The translations under genes were made by a program, and so were the position numbers. The notes beneath the pieces were generated by a model. That model had not been told where the DNA came from. It did not search any database and saw only the letters and a program-made list of their open reading frames with translations. Source: Microbispora catharanthi (GTDB lineage: Bacteria > Actinomycetota > Actinomycetes > Streptosporangiales > Streptosporangiaceae). From it: a DNA stretch of 64,000 nucleotides. Shown one piece after another: positions 55,381-63,115 of the stretch (its first letter is position 1; each line of letters begins with the position of its first letter). Where the stretch lies: contig NZ_VDMA02000024.1 in the NCBI RefSeq assembly GCF_006334915.2, positions 62,001 through 126,000 of the forward strand, given 5' to 3'.

Positions 55381-57016
55381 GCCGGTCCAGCGACAGGTCC
55401 AGGTCGTCGAGGCCGAACCACTCACCGGACGGCGGCTGATCGGCCATCGGGTCGCTCCAGCGCAGCCGGACACGGCCTGGGGCGGCCTCGACGATCCTGG
55501 CCTCCCGCCAGGCGGGGCCGTCACCGACGCGGGCCCACCAGGGCTCCGACAGACAGGCGAGCCCCCGGGCGTGCAGGGTACGGACGGCGTCGCCCTGGTC
55601 GCCCGCGCCGCCGAGCGGCACACCGAAGATCGTCACCGCCTGCCAGCCGCCGGCCGTCGGCACCACCCGGCCCAGCAGTTCCCCGTCGTCGCGCCGCACC
55701 TCGTGCGGCGCGGGGAAGGCAGGCCAGCTCTCCCCGATCGCCTTGACGATTTTCTCGGCCGAATCCCGCTGCCAGCGCACGCCCTCGCGCTCGGCCTCAC
55801 CGCCGGCGTAGGCGCGAGGATCGACACGCCGGCCGAGCACCCACACGTCCCGGATCAGCTGGGTCGCCGTGATGTCGGCCGTCGGGTCGCCGCCGACGAG
55901 GACGAGGTCGGCCCGGCGCCCTTCGGCGATCTCACCGCGATCGGCCATGCCGAAGACCTCGGCGGGCGCCGCCGTCGCGGCGGCCAGCGCCTCGCCCGGG
56001 GTGAACCCGGCGCCGACCAGATGCTGCAGTTCCCGGTGCAGGCTGGCGCCGAACACCAGCCCGGGGTTGGGCACGTCGGTGCCGGCGAGCACGCGCAGGC
56101 CCGACTCCAGGAACGCCACGGCGTTGTACCGCTGGGCGGCGCCGTCCGGCGGCTCGGGCGGCATCCACCGCCTGGCCTGACGTTCGACGACCCGCCGCCA
56201 CCGGGCGCTCAGCCGCCCCGCGAGGTGCGGCTGCGCGAGCAGTGGCATGACACCGTCCTCATCCGGAAAGCCGTCGATGATGCTCAGCGTCGCGATGACG
56301 GCCACGCCGCACCGGGCCACGTCGCCGATCTGGCGGTCCGTCATGCGGTCGAAGGGCGCATGAGCCAGGACGTCGACGCCGCACCGGGCCACGGTCACGG
56401 CCCCTGCCGCCGACGAGGCGTGCGCCACCACCGGCAGTCCGCGCTTGTGGGCGGCGGCCACGAGTGCCTCGATCGTCCGGACGTCGAGCGCGGGAATGTC
56501 GAGCATCGCGCCCGAGCCGTCATCGTAGATCACCTTGATGTGCGTCGCCCCCTCGGCGACCCTGCCGGCGACGAAGGACGCCGCGTCCAGCGGCCCGGTG
56601 ACGTAGGGAAAGGGCGCGTACGCGATCGTCGGGTGCCCGCCCGGAGCGGTCGCGCCCACGCTCGATGTGCGCATGTCGGCGAGGACGGGTCCCCGGCCGC
56701 GTTCCGAGGCGGCGACCGCGGCACGCTCGGGATCGATGGTCTCGGACTTGCTGAACATGTCGATGACCGTCGTCACACCGAATACGGCCGCCAACTGCGT
56801 GCACCCCGGGAGCAGGTGGACGTGCGCGTCGACGAGGCCGGGCAGGAGGGTCCCGCCGGAGCCGTCGACGACCGCGTCGCCCGGCCGTGTCACGGACTCG
56901 TTCCCGACAGCGGCGATACGGCCGTCGCGGACACGGACATGCGTCACACCGGGGATCAGGCCTCCGCCGCTGAAGACGCGGACACCGGCGATGGTGAAGG
57001 GCTGATGCGTGCTCAT
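55370..57016 (-). CDS. Metal-dependent amidohydrolase with extra C-terminal domain
   Basis: This amidohydrolase-superfamily protein has 548 aa. The metal motif H-x-H is seen in LPGLVDAHVHLLPG (about residues 59-72); later ligands include GLPVVAHASS, DVLAHAPFD and the Asp in LAGTDVPNPG. The C-terminal strands of the composite sandwich read RGEIAEGRRADLVLVGGDPT. The closest architecture is the imidazolonepropionase/prolidase-like group. About 117 residues (432-548) follow the normal end, with QAVTIFGVPLGGAGDQGDAV and LACLSEPWWARVG, and look like a separate domain. No signal peptide is seen, so it is probably cytoplasmic. It is divergent from a MerR regulator that likely controls it. Confidence 0.88.
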   Translation of the reverse strand: MSTHQPFTIAGVRVFSGGGLIPGVTHVRVRDGRIAAVGNESVTRPGDAVVDGSGGTLLPGLVDAHVHLLPGCTQLAAVFGVTTVIDMFSKSETIDPERAAVAASERGRGPVLADMRTSSVGATAPGGHPTIAYAPFPYVTGPLDAASFVAGRVAEGATHIKVIYDDGSGAMLDIPALDVRTIEALVAAAHKRGLPVVAHASSAAGAVTVARCGVDVLAHAPFDRMTDRQIGDVARCGVAVIATLSIIDGFPDEDGVMPLLAQPHLAGRLSARWRRVVERQARRWMPPEPPDGAAQRYNAVAFLESGLRVLAGTDVPNPGLVFGASLHRELQHLVGAGFTPGEALAAATAAPAEVFGMADRGEIAEGRRADLVLVGGDPTADITATQLIRDVWVLGRRVDPRAYAGGEAEREGVRWQRDSAEKIVKAIGESWPAFPAPHEVRRDDGELLGRVVPTAGGWQAVTIFGVPLGGAGDQGDAVRTLHARGLACLSEPWWARVGDGPAWREARIVEAAPGRVRLRWSDPMADQPPSGEWFGLDDLDLSLDRPAG

Positions 57017-57033
57017 GCCGCCGACGGTAGAAG

Positions 57034-57064
57034 TTGACGTAACGAGAAGGTCCAGCGATTAGGG
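57034..57064 (+). promoter_or_regulatory. MerR-type promoter with 19-bp spacer
   Basis: TTGACG (57034-57039), then a 19-bp spacer and TTAGGG (57059-57064): the over-long spacing is the hallmark of MerR-activated promoters. Part of the spacer forms a GAC...GTC dyad (57036-57052). The MerR GTG at 57072 is seven bases from the -10, implying a leaderless mRNA; the divergent amidohydrolase ATG is at 57016. Confidence 0.6.
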
Positions 57065-57071
57065 TTCGGGC

Positions 57072-57842
57072 GTGGAGCACTCCATCAGCGAGGTGGCCCG
57101 CATGTCCGGCCTCACCCCTCGCACGCTCAGGCACTACGACGACATCGGGCTGCTACGCCCCGCCCGCACCGCCGGCAACGGCTACCGCTGGTACGGGCGC
57201 CGGGAACTGCTGCGCCTGCAGCGGATCCTGTTCCTGCGGGAGCTGGGCGTGCCGCTCGCCCAGATCACCCGGCTCCTCGCCGGCGACGGGGACGACGTCG
57301 CCGCGTTGCGACGGCACCGCGACGATCTCGTCGCCCACCGCGAGCGCCTCGACGAGATCATCCGGACCCTCGACCGCACCATCGCCGACCTCAGCGGTCA
57401 GGCGCACCTCAGCGAGGAGGAGTTCTTCACCGGCCTCGCGGCACGGCGCGGCGATCTCCGGCGGGACCTGGAGGCCCGGTACGGAACCCGCGTCGCGGGG
57501 CACTTCGCCGAGGCGGACGCGGTGACCGGCCGGTGGACCCGCCAGGAGCACGAGCAGGCGGCGGCGCACGGCCGACGGCTGCTCCGGCGGCTGTCCGAAG
57601 CACGTTCGGGCGGCCTGGCCCCCGACAGCGTCGCGGTCCTGGACCTGATGACCGAGCACTACCAGGGCATTCGGCTCCTGTGGCCCGCCGACGCGGCCGC
57701 CTACCACGCACTCGCGGACGTCGTGACCGGCAACCCCGGCCAGCGGGCCATGATCGAGGAGATCGACCCGCTCCTTCCCCCCTGGCTGGCGAGCGCCATC
57801 CGCGCCTACGCCACCCGACGGCTCGGCTACACCGCGAGCTAG
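57072..57842 (+). CDS. MerR-family regulator (TipA-like)
   Basis: This regulator has 256 aa. The MerR winged HTH occupies residues 1-70 (SEVARMSGLTPRTLRHYDDI, then GLLRPARTAGNGYRWYGRRE). A dimerisation coiled coil follows (about 75-115). The C-terminal part (about 120-256) resembles a TipAS-like effector domain (EEFFTGLAARRGDLRRDLEA and MTEHYQGIRLLWPADAAAYH), the antibiotic-sensing fold of TipA. No Cys cluster for metals is visible. It is divergent from the amidohydrolase. Confidence 0.93.
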   Translation: MEHSISEVARMSGLTPRTLRHYDDIGLLRPARTAGNGYRWYGRRELLRLQRILFLRELGVPLAQITRLLAGDGDDVAALRRHRDDLVAHRERLDEIIRTLDRTIADLSGQAHLSEEEFFTGLAARRGDLRRDLEARYGTRVAGHFAEADAVTGRWTRQEHEQAAAHGRRLLRRLSEARSGGLAPDSVAVLDLMTEHYQGIRLLWPADAAAYHALADVVTGNPGQRAMIEEIDPLLPPWLASAIRAYATRRLGYTAS

Positions 57843-57910
57843 GGATCGGCACCGCGCGCCCGGCCATCCCCTGACGTCGGCAGTCCCGTGAGCTCTTGCG
57901 CTCAGTTCTA

Positions 57911-57934
57911 TGACCAAATAGTGTTATCCGGTCA
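57911..57934. promoter_or_regulatory. TGACC-N14-GGTCA operator before the TetR gene
   Basis: A TGACC arm (57911-57915) is mirrored by GGTCA (57930-57934) around an AT-rich 14-bp centre, just upstream of the TetR start (57954). It is the likely autoregulatory site for the TetR protein. Confidence 0.55.
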
Positions 57935-57953
57935 AACAATGAAAGAAGGGCGG

Positions 57954-58670
57954 ATGACCAGGGTGGGACGGCCCCCGCAGGATCCGGCGCGTCAGGTGGA
58001 GCGGGCGCACCGCATCCTCGACGCCGCCGCGGAGCTGATCGGCCGCTGGGGCTACGACAAGACGACGATCGACGATGTCGCCAGGCAGGCCGGTGTCGCC
58101 AAGGGCACGATCTACCTGCACTGGAGGACGCGCGACGCGCTCTTCGCCGCGCTGCTGCGCCGGGAGCGCGTGTGGATGCTCGAGGAGATGCGGCGGAGCG
58201 GTCCCACCACCCCGCGCGAGCTGTTCGCCGGGATCGCCGCGGGCCTGCTGCGCCGTCCGCTGCTCAAGGCGGCGCTGGTCGGCGACTCGGAGGTGCTCGG
58301 CAAGCTCGTCCGCGAGAAGCGGCACGGCCCCGGCGCGATGAACCTGGGCGAGGCCTTCGACGCGTACTACGCCGAGTTGACCGCCTCGGGCGCGGCCAGA
58401 GACCTGTCGGGCGACCACGTCCTGGTGATCGGCTCGATCATGTACGGGTTCCTCACCGTGCCGTGGCTGCTCCCCGGCGGGCCCCCGCCGGAGGATCGGC
58501 TCGCCGCGCTGCTCGCCGACATGATCGAGCGCGCCATCGGCACCGGACGGGCGCTGCCACAGGACGCCGTACGCGCCGTGGAGCGGGCCACCCTCGACTA
58601 TCTCGACACGATCGCGGACGTCGCCCAGCGCAAGCTGGCGGACTCCCTGAGCCCTTCTAGGAGCGTGTGA
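57954..58670 (+). CDS. TetR-family regulator of the dikinase operon
   Basis: This repressor has 238 aa. ATG 57954 (MTRVGRPPQDPARQVERAHR) is preferred because AAGAAGGG lies immediately before; ATG 57939 is an alternative. The TetR HTH is at residues about 20-65 (DKTTIDDVARQAGVAKGTIY followed by LHWRTRDALFAALL). The C-terminal ligand domain is unremarkable. The dikinase-like gene starts one base after its stop codon, so the two are one transcript, and the repressor's ligand is probably linked to the enzyme's substrate. Confidence 0.93.
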   Translation: MTRVGRPPQDPARQVERAHRILDAAAELIGRWGYDKTTIDDVARQAGVAKGTIYLHWRTRDALFAALLRRERVWMLEEMRRSGPTTPRELFAGIAAGLLRRPLLKAALVGDSEVLGKLVREKRHGPGAMNLGEAFDAYYAELTASGAARDLSGDHVLVIGSIMYGFLTVPWLLPGGPPPEDRLAALLADMIERAIGTGRALPQDAVRAVERATLDYLDTIADVAQRKLADSLSPSRSV

Positions 58671-58671
58671 C

Positions 58672-61167
58672 ATGAGGGCTGTCATCCCCCTTGACGATGC
58701 CGGCGCCGACCTCGCCACGGTGGGCGGGAAGGGCGCCTCTCTGGCCGCCCTCGCAAGGGCGGGGCTGCCCGTCCCCGGCGGCTTCCACATCACCACCGAG
58801 GCATACCGGGCCTTCGTGGCGGACTTCCGCGAGGAGACACTGGCCGCCGCCGCGGCGGGCGACGCCGAGCGGATCGCGGCCCTGTTCGCCGGGCGCGAGG
58901 TTCCCGGCCCGATCGCCGCCGAGATCCGCGCCGCCCACGCGGCGCTGGGCGACGACGTCCCGGTGGCCGTACGGTCGTCCGCCACCGCGGAGGACCTTCC
59001 CGGCATGTCGTTCGCCGGGCAGCAGGACACCTTCCTCAACGTCACGGCCGACGGGCTGCTGGACGCGGTGAAACGGTGCTGGGCCTCCCTCTGGAACGCC
59101 CGCGCCATCGCCTACCGCGAACAGAACGGCGTGCCGCACGACGACGTCGCCTTGGCCGTCGTGGTCCAGGAACTGGTGGACGCCGACGCGGCGGGCGTCA
59201 TGTTCACCGCCGACCCCGTCACCGGCGCGCGGGACAGAACGGTGATCAACGCGTCGTGGGGCCTGGGCGAGGCCGTGGTCGGCGGCCACGTCACTCCCGA
59301 CGCGATCGTCGTCACCGGCGGCGCGGTCGTCGAGGAGCGGACCGGCGACAAGACGGTCATGACCGTCCGCATCCCGGGCGGCACCCGCGAGGAGCCGGTC
59401 CCCGAGGACATGCGCCGGGCCCCCGTCCTCACCGGGTCGCAGGCCCTGGCGCTCGCCGAGCTGGGCGCGCGCCTCCAGGCGCTGTACGGCACGCCGATGG
59501 ACGTGGAGTGGGTCCGGCGCGCCGGCGCGTTCGCCGTCGTCCAGGCCCGCCCGATCACCGGCTCCGCGCCGCAGGTCGAGGAGTGGAACGACAGCCTCAA
59601 GGGCGACTATCTGTGGACGTCCGGCAACCTCGGCGAGGCCATCCCCGACGTCATGACGCCCGTCACCTGGTCGTTCGTCCGCCTGTTCATCGACGAGGCC
59701 ATGTCGGCGGCCGCGCTGCCCGGTTTCGACCTGGTCGGCAACATCGGCGGCCGTCTCTACATGAACCTGAGCATCGCCGTCTCCGTCGCCCGAGCGTTCG
59801 GCATGCGGAGCAGGCTCGGCGCGATCGAGCAGGTCTTCGGCAGGCTGCCGCCGGGCCTGGACGTGCCGTCGCTCCAGATGTCGCGCCTGCGGATCATCAC
59901 GGCGGTGCTGCCCATGGCCGTCCGCATTCAGCGCAAGGTCAGGGTCAACCTCAGGGGCATGCGCGACTTCCTGGCCACCTCGCTGGAGCGGTGCGAGGAG
60001 CTGCGCGCGGCGATCCGGTCCACCTCGTCGGCGCCGGAACTGGCCGACCTGTGGTCGCGGGCCGTCGAGCCGCATTTCGTCACGGCCTGCCGCATGCTGG
60101 AGGCCGCGGGTCGGCAGGGTGGCAGCACACTCGTCCTCACCCGCGACAGGTTGCGCAAGATGGTGGGCGAGACCGACGCGGAAGCCATGCTGACGGGTGC
60201 GAGCGGCGAGGGCGAGCTGGCCAGCCTCGGGCTGATCACGGGACTGAGCCGGCTGGCCACGGGCGAGATCACCAGGGAGACCTTCGCCAGGCTCTACGGC
60301 CACCGCGGCCCGCACGAGTTCGAGGTGTCGGTCCCGCGCCCCGGGGAGGATGCCGCCTGGATCGACGCCCAGCTCGCGGCGCTGGGGGACATGCGGGCCG
60401 ACGCGGACGGCCTGCTGGCCCGGCAGCGCAAGGCCAGGGAGGAGGCGTGGGCGCGGTTCGCCCGGCGCCACCCCCGCCAGGAGGCCGCGATGCGGGCCAG
60501 GGTCGAGCGCTGGGCCGGGGTGGTGCGCGACCGCGAGGCCACCAGGTCGGAGGTCATCCGCGCGTTCTGGGTGCTGCGGGCCTTCGTCCTGCGGGCCGGC
60601 GAGCTGACCGGCCACGGCGACGACCTGTTCCACCTCTACCTGGACGAGCTGCTCGCCGTGCTCCACGGCGACGCCACCCCGCTGGAGCGGGTGCCCGTCC
60701 GGCGTGCGACTTACGAGATGTACGCGGCGCTCCCGCCGTACCCGACGCTCATCGTGGGCCGGTTCGACCCGGTCCGCTGGGCGGCAGACCCCGGCAGGCG
60801 CGCCGACGTCTACGACGCCCGCGGCGCCGCCCTCCCGGCTGCGGACACCGTGACCGGCTTCCCCGGCGCGCCCGGCGTGGTCGAGGGAGTCGCCAGGGTG
60901 ATCGCCCGGCCCGAGGACGGCGATCGGCTCCGGCCCGGCGAGATCCTGGTCACCACGCTCACCAACGTGGGCTGGACGCCGCTGTTCCCGCGCGCGGCGG
61001 CCGTGGTCACCGACGTCGGGGCGCCGCTGTCGCACGCCTCCATCGTGGCCCGCGAGCTGGGCATCCCCGCCGTCGTGGGCACCGGCAACGCCACCATGCG
61101 AGTGCGCGACGGCGACAGGATCAGAGTGGACGGCGCACGCGGCACGGTGGAACTGCTCGGCGCGTGA
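58672..61167 (+). CDS. PEP-synthase-like phosphotransferase, rifampin-phosphotransferase (Rph) type
   Basis: This three-domain dikinase-like enzyme has 831 aa. Residues about 1-310 form the PPDK/PEPS-type ATP-binding domain: GGKGASLAALARAGLPVPGG, VAVRSSATAEDLPGMSFAGQ, VMFTADPVTG and VVQARPIT. Residues about 311-740 are a helical region with no pyruvate TIM barrel, as in rifampin phosphotransferases. Residues about 750-831 form the swivelling His domain, with catalytic His788 in GAPLSHASIVARELG. PEP synthase would have a large PEP/pyruvate domain after the His domain; none exists. Rph enzymes use ATP to phosphorylate rifamycin, giving AMP and phosphate. A similar transfer to an antibiotic is likely; the substrate is not proven. 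Confidence 0.9.
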   Translation: MRAVIPLDDAGADLATVGGKGASLAALARAGLPVPGGFHITTEAYRAFVADFREETLAAAAAGDAERIAALFAGREVPGPIAAEIRAAHAALGDDVPVAVRSSATAEDLPGMSFAGQQDTFLNVTADGLLDAVKRCWASLWNARAIAYREQNGVPHDDVALAVVVQELVDADAAGVMFTADPVTGARDRTVINASWGLGEAVVGGHVTPDAIVVTGGAVVEERTGDKTVMTVRIPGGTREEPVPEDMRRAPVLTGSQALALAELGARLQALYGTPMDVEWVRRAGAFAVVQARPITGSAPQVEEWNDSLKGDYLWTSGNLGEAIPDVMTPVTWSFVRLFIDEAMSAAALPGFDLVGNIGGRLYMNLSIAVSVARAFGMRSRLGAIEQVFGRLPPGLDVPSLQMSRLRIITAVLPMAVRIQRKVRVNLRGMRDFLATSLERCEELRAAIRSTSSAPELADLWSRAVEPHFVTACRMLEAAGRQGGSTLVLTRDRLRKMVGETDAEAMLTGASGEGELASLGLITGLSRLATGEITRETFARLYGHRGPHEFEVSVPRPGEDAAWIDAQLAALGDMRADADGLLARQRKAREEAWARFARRHPRQEAAMRARVERWAGVVRDREATRSEVIRAFWVLRAFVLRAGELTGHGDDLFHLYLDELLAVLHGDATPLERVPVRRATYEMYAALPPYPTLIVGRFDPVRWAADPGRRADVYDARGAALPAADTVTGFPGAPGVVEGVARVIARPEDGDRLRPGEILVTTLTNVGWTPLFPRAAAVVTDVGAPLSHASIVARELGIPAVVGTGNATMRVRDGDRIRVDGARGTVELLGA

Positions 61168-61230
61168 CGCGTGAGCCCTGCGACCGGGTCCGCCCGGGCG
61201 GCCGTCTCATCCGCGAGGAGTCGGGCCGGC

Positions 61231-61497
61231 TCAGGAGGTCGGGCCGATATCGGGCTCGGGCTCGGGCATCGCCGACTCCTCACCGGTCGCCGGCGGCGTC
61301 TCGGCGGCCGGCGTATCGATGTCGGACACACCGCCGATCATCGCCTCCAGGCCCTCGTCGTCCGGTTCCGGTGTCAGCGGCTCGGGTGAAGTGCCCCTCG
61401 CATCCTGCGCTCCGGATCTGTCCGCCACCACGTCCGCGTCTCCTCCCACGTGTCCTCGCCGCTGTCCGCCGGTCCCCCCGGCCCGCGGATCACGCAT
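61231..61497 (-). CDS. Small acidic, disordered hypothetical protein
   Basis: This 88-aa reading frame starts at ATG 61497, with AGGTGAG a few bases upstream. The N-terminal half is Gly/Asp-rich (MRDPRAGGTGGQRRGHVGGD), the C-terminal half acidic and Pro/Glu-rich (SPEPLTPEPDDEGLEAMIGG and AMPEPEPDIGPTS), so it is probably unstructured. Coding character is plausible but not strong, and no neighbour partners it. It may be a small nuclear-type regulator, a toxin or simply non-coding. Confidence 0.45.
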   Translation of the reverse strand: MRDPRAGGTGGQRRGHVGGDADVVADRSGAQDARGTSPEPLTPEPDDEGLEAMIGGVSDIDTPAAETPPATGEESAMPEPEPDIGPTS

Positions 61498-61613
61498 GAC
61501 CGCTCACCTGCCCCCGTCGTATGGCCTTCATTCATCCTCGCAAAGACCCGTCATGCGTACGCTTCGGCCTCCCGGGGGTAGACGACAGGTGATCGGAGCG
61601 AGGAGTGGACGGC

Positions 61614-62312
61614 ATGGACAGGCGTCGGCGTGACCTGGTCGACCGGGACCTCGAGGAGGCGGCGGCCGACCTCCTGGCGCACGATCCCCGGCTGCGCGGC
61701 CTGGACGTGCGGGTCCGCTTCGACGGCGGGGTGGCGCACGCCGAGGGCGACGTGCCGGCCGCCGCCGACCTCGCCGTGCTGCGCGAGCGTCTCGGCCGCC
61801 TGGCCGGGGTGCTGGCGGTGTGGGACCGGGTGCGGGTGGCCGGCGCCCCGCCCCGGGTCGTCGATCTCGGCTGCGGCGGCACCAAGCAGCACCGCGACAA
61901 CATCGGCATCGACCTGCGCCCCGGGCCGGTGGTCGACGTGCTGGCCGATCTGGCGTACGGGGTGCCGCTGGCGGACGAGTCGGTGGACCAGATCTTCGTG
62001 GTGCATGTGCTGGAGCACCTGGCCGACTACCTGCCCCTGCTCCGCGAATGCCACCGCGTGCTGCGGCCGGGCGGCGTGCTGCACGTCCTCGCGCCCTGGT
62101 GGCGGCACGTCAACGCGGTGGCCGACCCCACACACGTCCGGCTGATCGACGTGCAGACGTTCAAGCACCTGTGCCGGCCCGACGACGCGGGCCGGTGCTG
62201 GTATCCGCTGCTGGTCACGCGCGACGAGTCCACGGTCTTCGCGGACCTCGTTCCGGCGAAGGACGGCCGGGAGCCCGCCTGCGAGCGGCGGCTGGCCCGA
62301 TTCTTCGACTGA
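61614..62312 (+). CDS. BON-domain / SAM-methyltransferase fusion
   Basis: This 232-aa cytoplasmic protein starts at ATG 61614, behind GAGGAG; a GTG nine bases earlier would overlap that RBS. Residues about 5-70 match the BON pattern: VRFDGGVAHAEGDVPAAADL, then GRLAGVLAVWDRVRVAG. The class I methyltransferase domain (about 75-232) has the SAM motif VVDLGCGGTKQHRDNIGIDL and later FVVHVLEHLADYLPLLRECH and LRPGGVLHVLAPWW, as in Methyltransf_11. BON domains usually bind phospholipid or carry osmotic-stress functions in other proteins; fusion to a methyltransferase is unusual. Next comes another methyltransferase gene. Confidence 0.8.
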   Translation: MDRRRRDLVDRDLEEAAADLLAHDPRLRGLDVRVRFDGGVAHAEGDVPAAADLAVLRERLGRLAGVLAVWDRVRVAGAPPRVVDLGCGGTKQHRDNIGIDLRPGPVVDVLADLAYGVPLADESVDQIFVVHVLEHLADYLPLLRECHRVLRPGGVLHVLAPWWRHVNAVADPTHVRLIDVQTFKHLCRPDDAGRCWYPLLVTRDESTVFADLVPAKDGREPACERRLARFFD

Positions 62313-62371
62313 GCGGCCGACGGGTTCGTGAGAGGCTGCCGCTGGAACCCGATTCGGGGCGAAGGAGAGCG

Positions 62372-63043
62372 ATGACCGGCGAGACCTTGGAAGAGCAGCG
62401 CGAGTACGTCCGGCGACTGGCCGCGGCGCACGTGGAGAACGGCGATCCGCTCGGCTGGTTCGAGCCGCTGTACTCCGCGGCCGAGCGGGGCGAGGCCCTG
62501 GTCCCCTGGGCGGACCACGTGCCCAACCCGCGCCTGGTCGAGTGGGCCGGCGGCCGTGCCGGCGAGGGGCGCACGGCGCTGGTGGTGGGGTGCGGCATGG
62601 GCGACGACGCCGAATACCTGGCCGGCCTGGGATGGGCGGTGACCGCCTTCGACGTCTCGCCCTCCGCCGTCAGGGCCGCCGCGAGCCGCTTCCCCGGTTC
62701 CTCCGTCCGGTACGTCGCCGCCGACCTGCTCGCCCCGCCGGAGGAGTGGCGGCAGGCGTACGACCTGGTGGTGGAGATCTACACGGTTCAGGTGCTGCGC
62801 GGCGACCTGCGCGAGCGGGCCGTCCGCGCGGCCGGCTCGCTGGTCGCGCCCGGCGGCACGCTGCTGGTGGTCGCCCGCGCGCGGGAGGAGAGCGACCCGG
62901 AGGGCCGGATGCCCTGGCCCCTCACCCGCACTGAGATCGACGCGTTCGCGACCGGCGGGCTGCGCCCGGTGCGCGTGCGCGACGTGTACGACGACGAGAC
63001 CCCGCCGGTGCGCCGCTGGGTCGCCGAGTTCGCCCGCACCTGA
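62372..63043 (+). CDS. Class I SAM-dependent methyltransferase (thiopurine-methyltransferase-like)
   Basis: This protein has 223 aa; start ATG 62372 follows GAAGGAG. It begins EEQREYVRRLAAAHVENGDP, then the SAM motif TALVVGCGMGDDAEYLAGLG, and a mid-domain WAVTAFDVSPSAVRAAAS motif typical of TPMT/TehB-like enzymes that methylate small thiols or metalloids. Its 59-bp separation from the BON fusion suggests co-transcription. The substrate is unknown. Confidence 0.88.
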   Translation: MTGETLEEQREYVRRLAAAHVENGDPLGWFEPLYSAAERGEALVPWADHVPNPRLVEWAGGRAGEGRTALVVGCGMGDDAEYLAGLGWAVTAFDVSPSAVRAAASRFPGSSVRYVAADLLAPPEEWRQAYDLVVEIYTVQVLRGDLRERAVRAAGSLVAPGGTLLVVARAREESDPEGRMPWPLTRTEIDAFATGGLRPVRVRDVYDDETPPVRRWVAEFART

Positions 63044-63115
63044 GGTAATTCGTTCCCCAAATTGTCACGGCGTTCGGGCTCGCACCACGGGGTAGTGGCG
63101 CATCGTGGGTAGGTG

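Noticed and set aside
58657-61035. Long minus-strand frame opposite the dikinase gene
   Set aside because: It mirrors the real coding frame, has Gly/Arg/Pro-rich translation without domains, and no plausible start or RBS. Rejected as a shadow.
58672-61167. Calling the dikinase a PEP synthase (ppsA)
   Set aside because: The large PEP/pyruvate-binding TIM barrel that follows the His domain in PEP synthase is missing, and the His domain is C-terminal, as in Rph.
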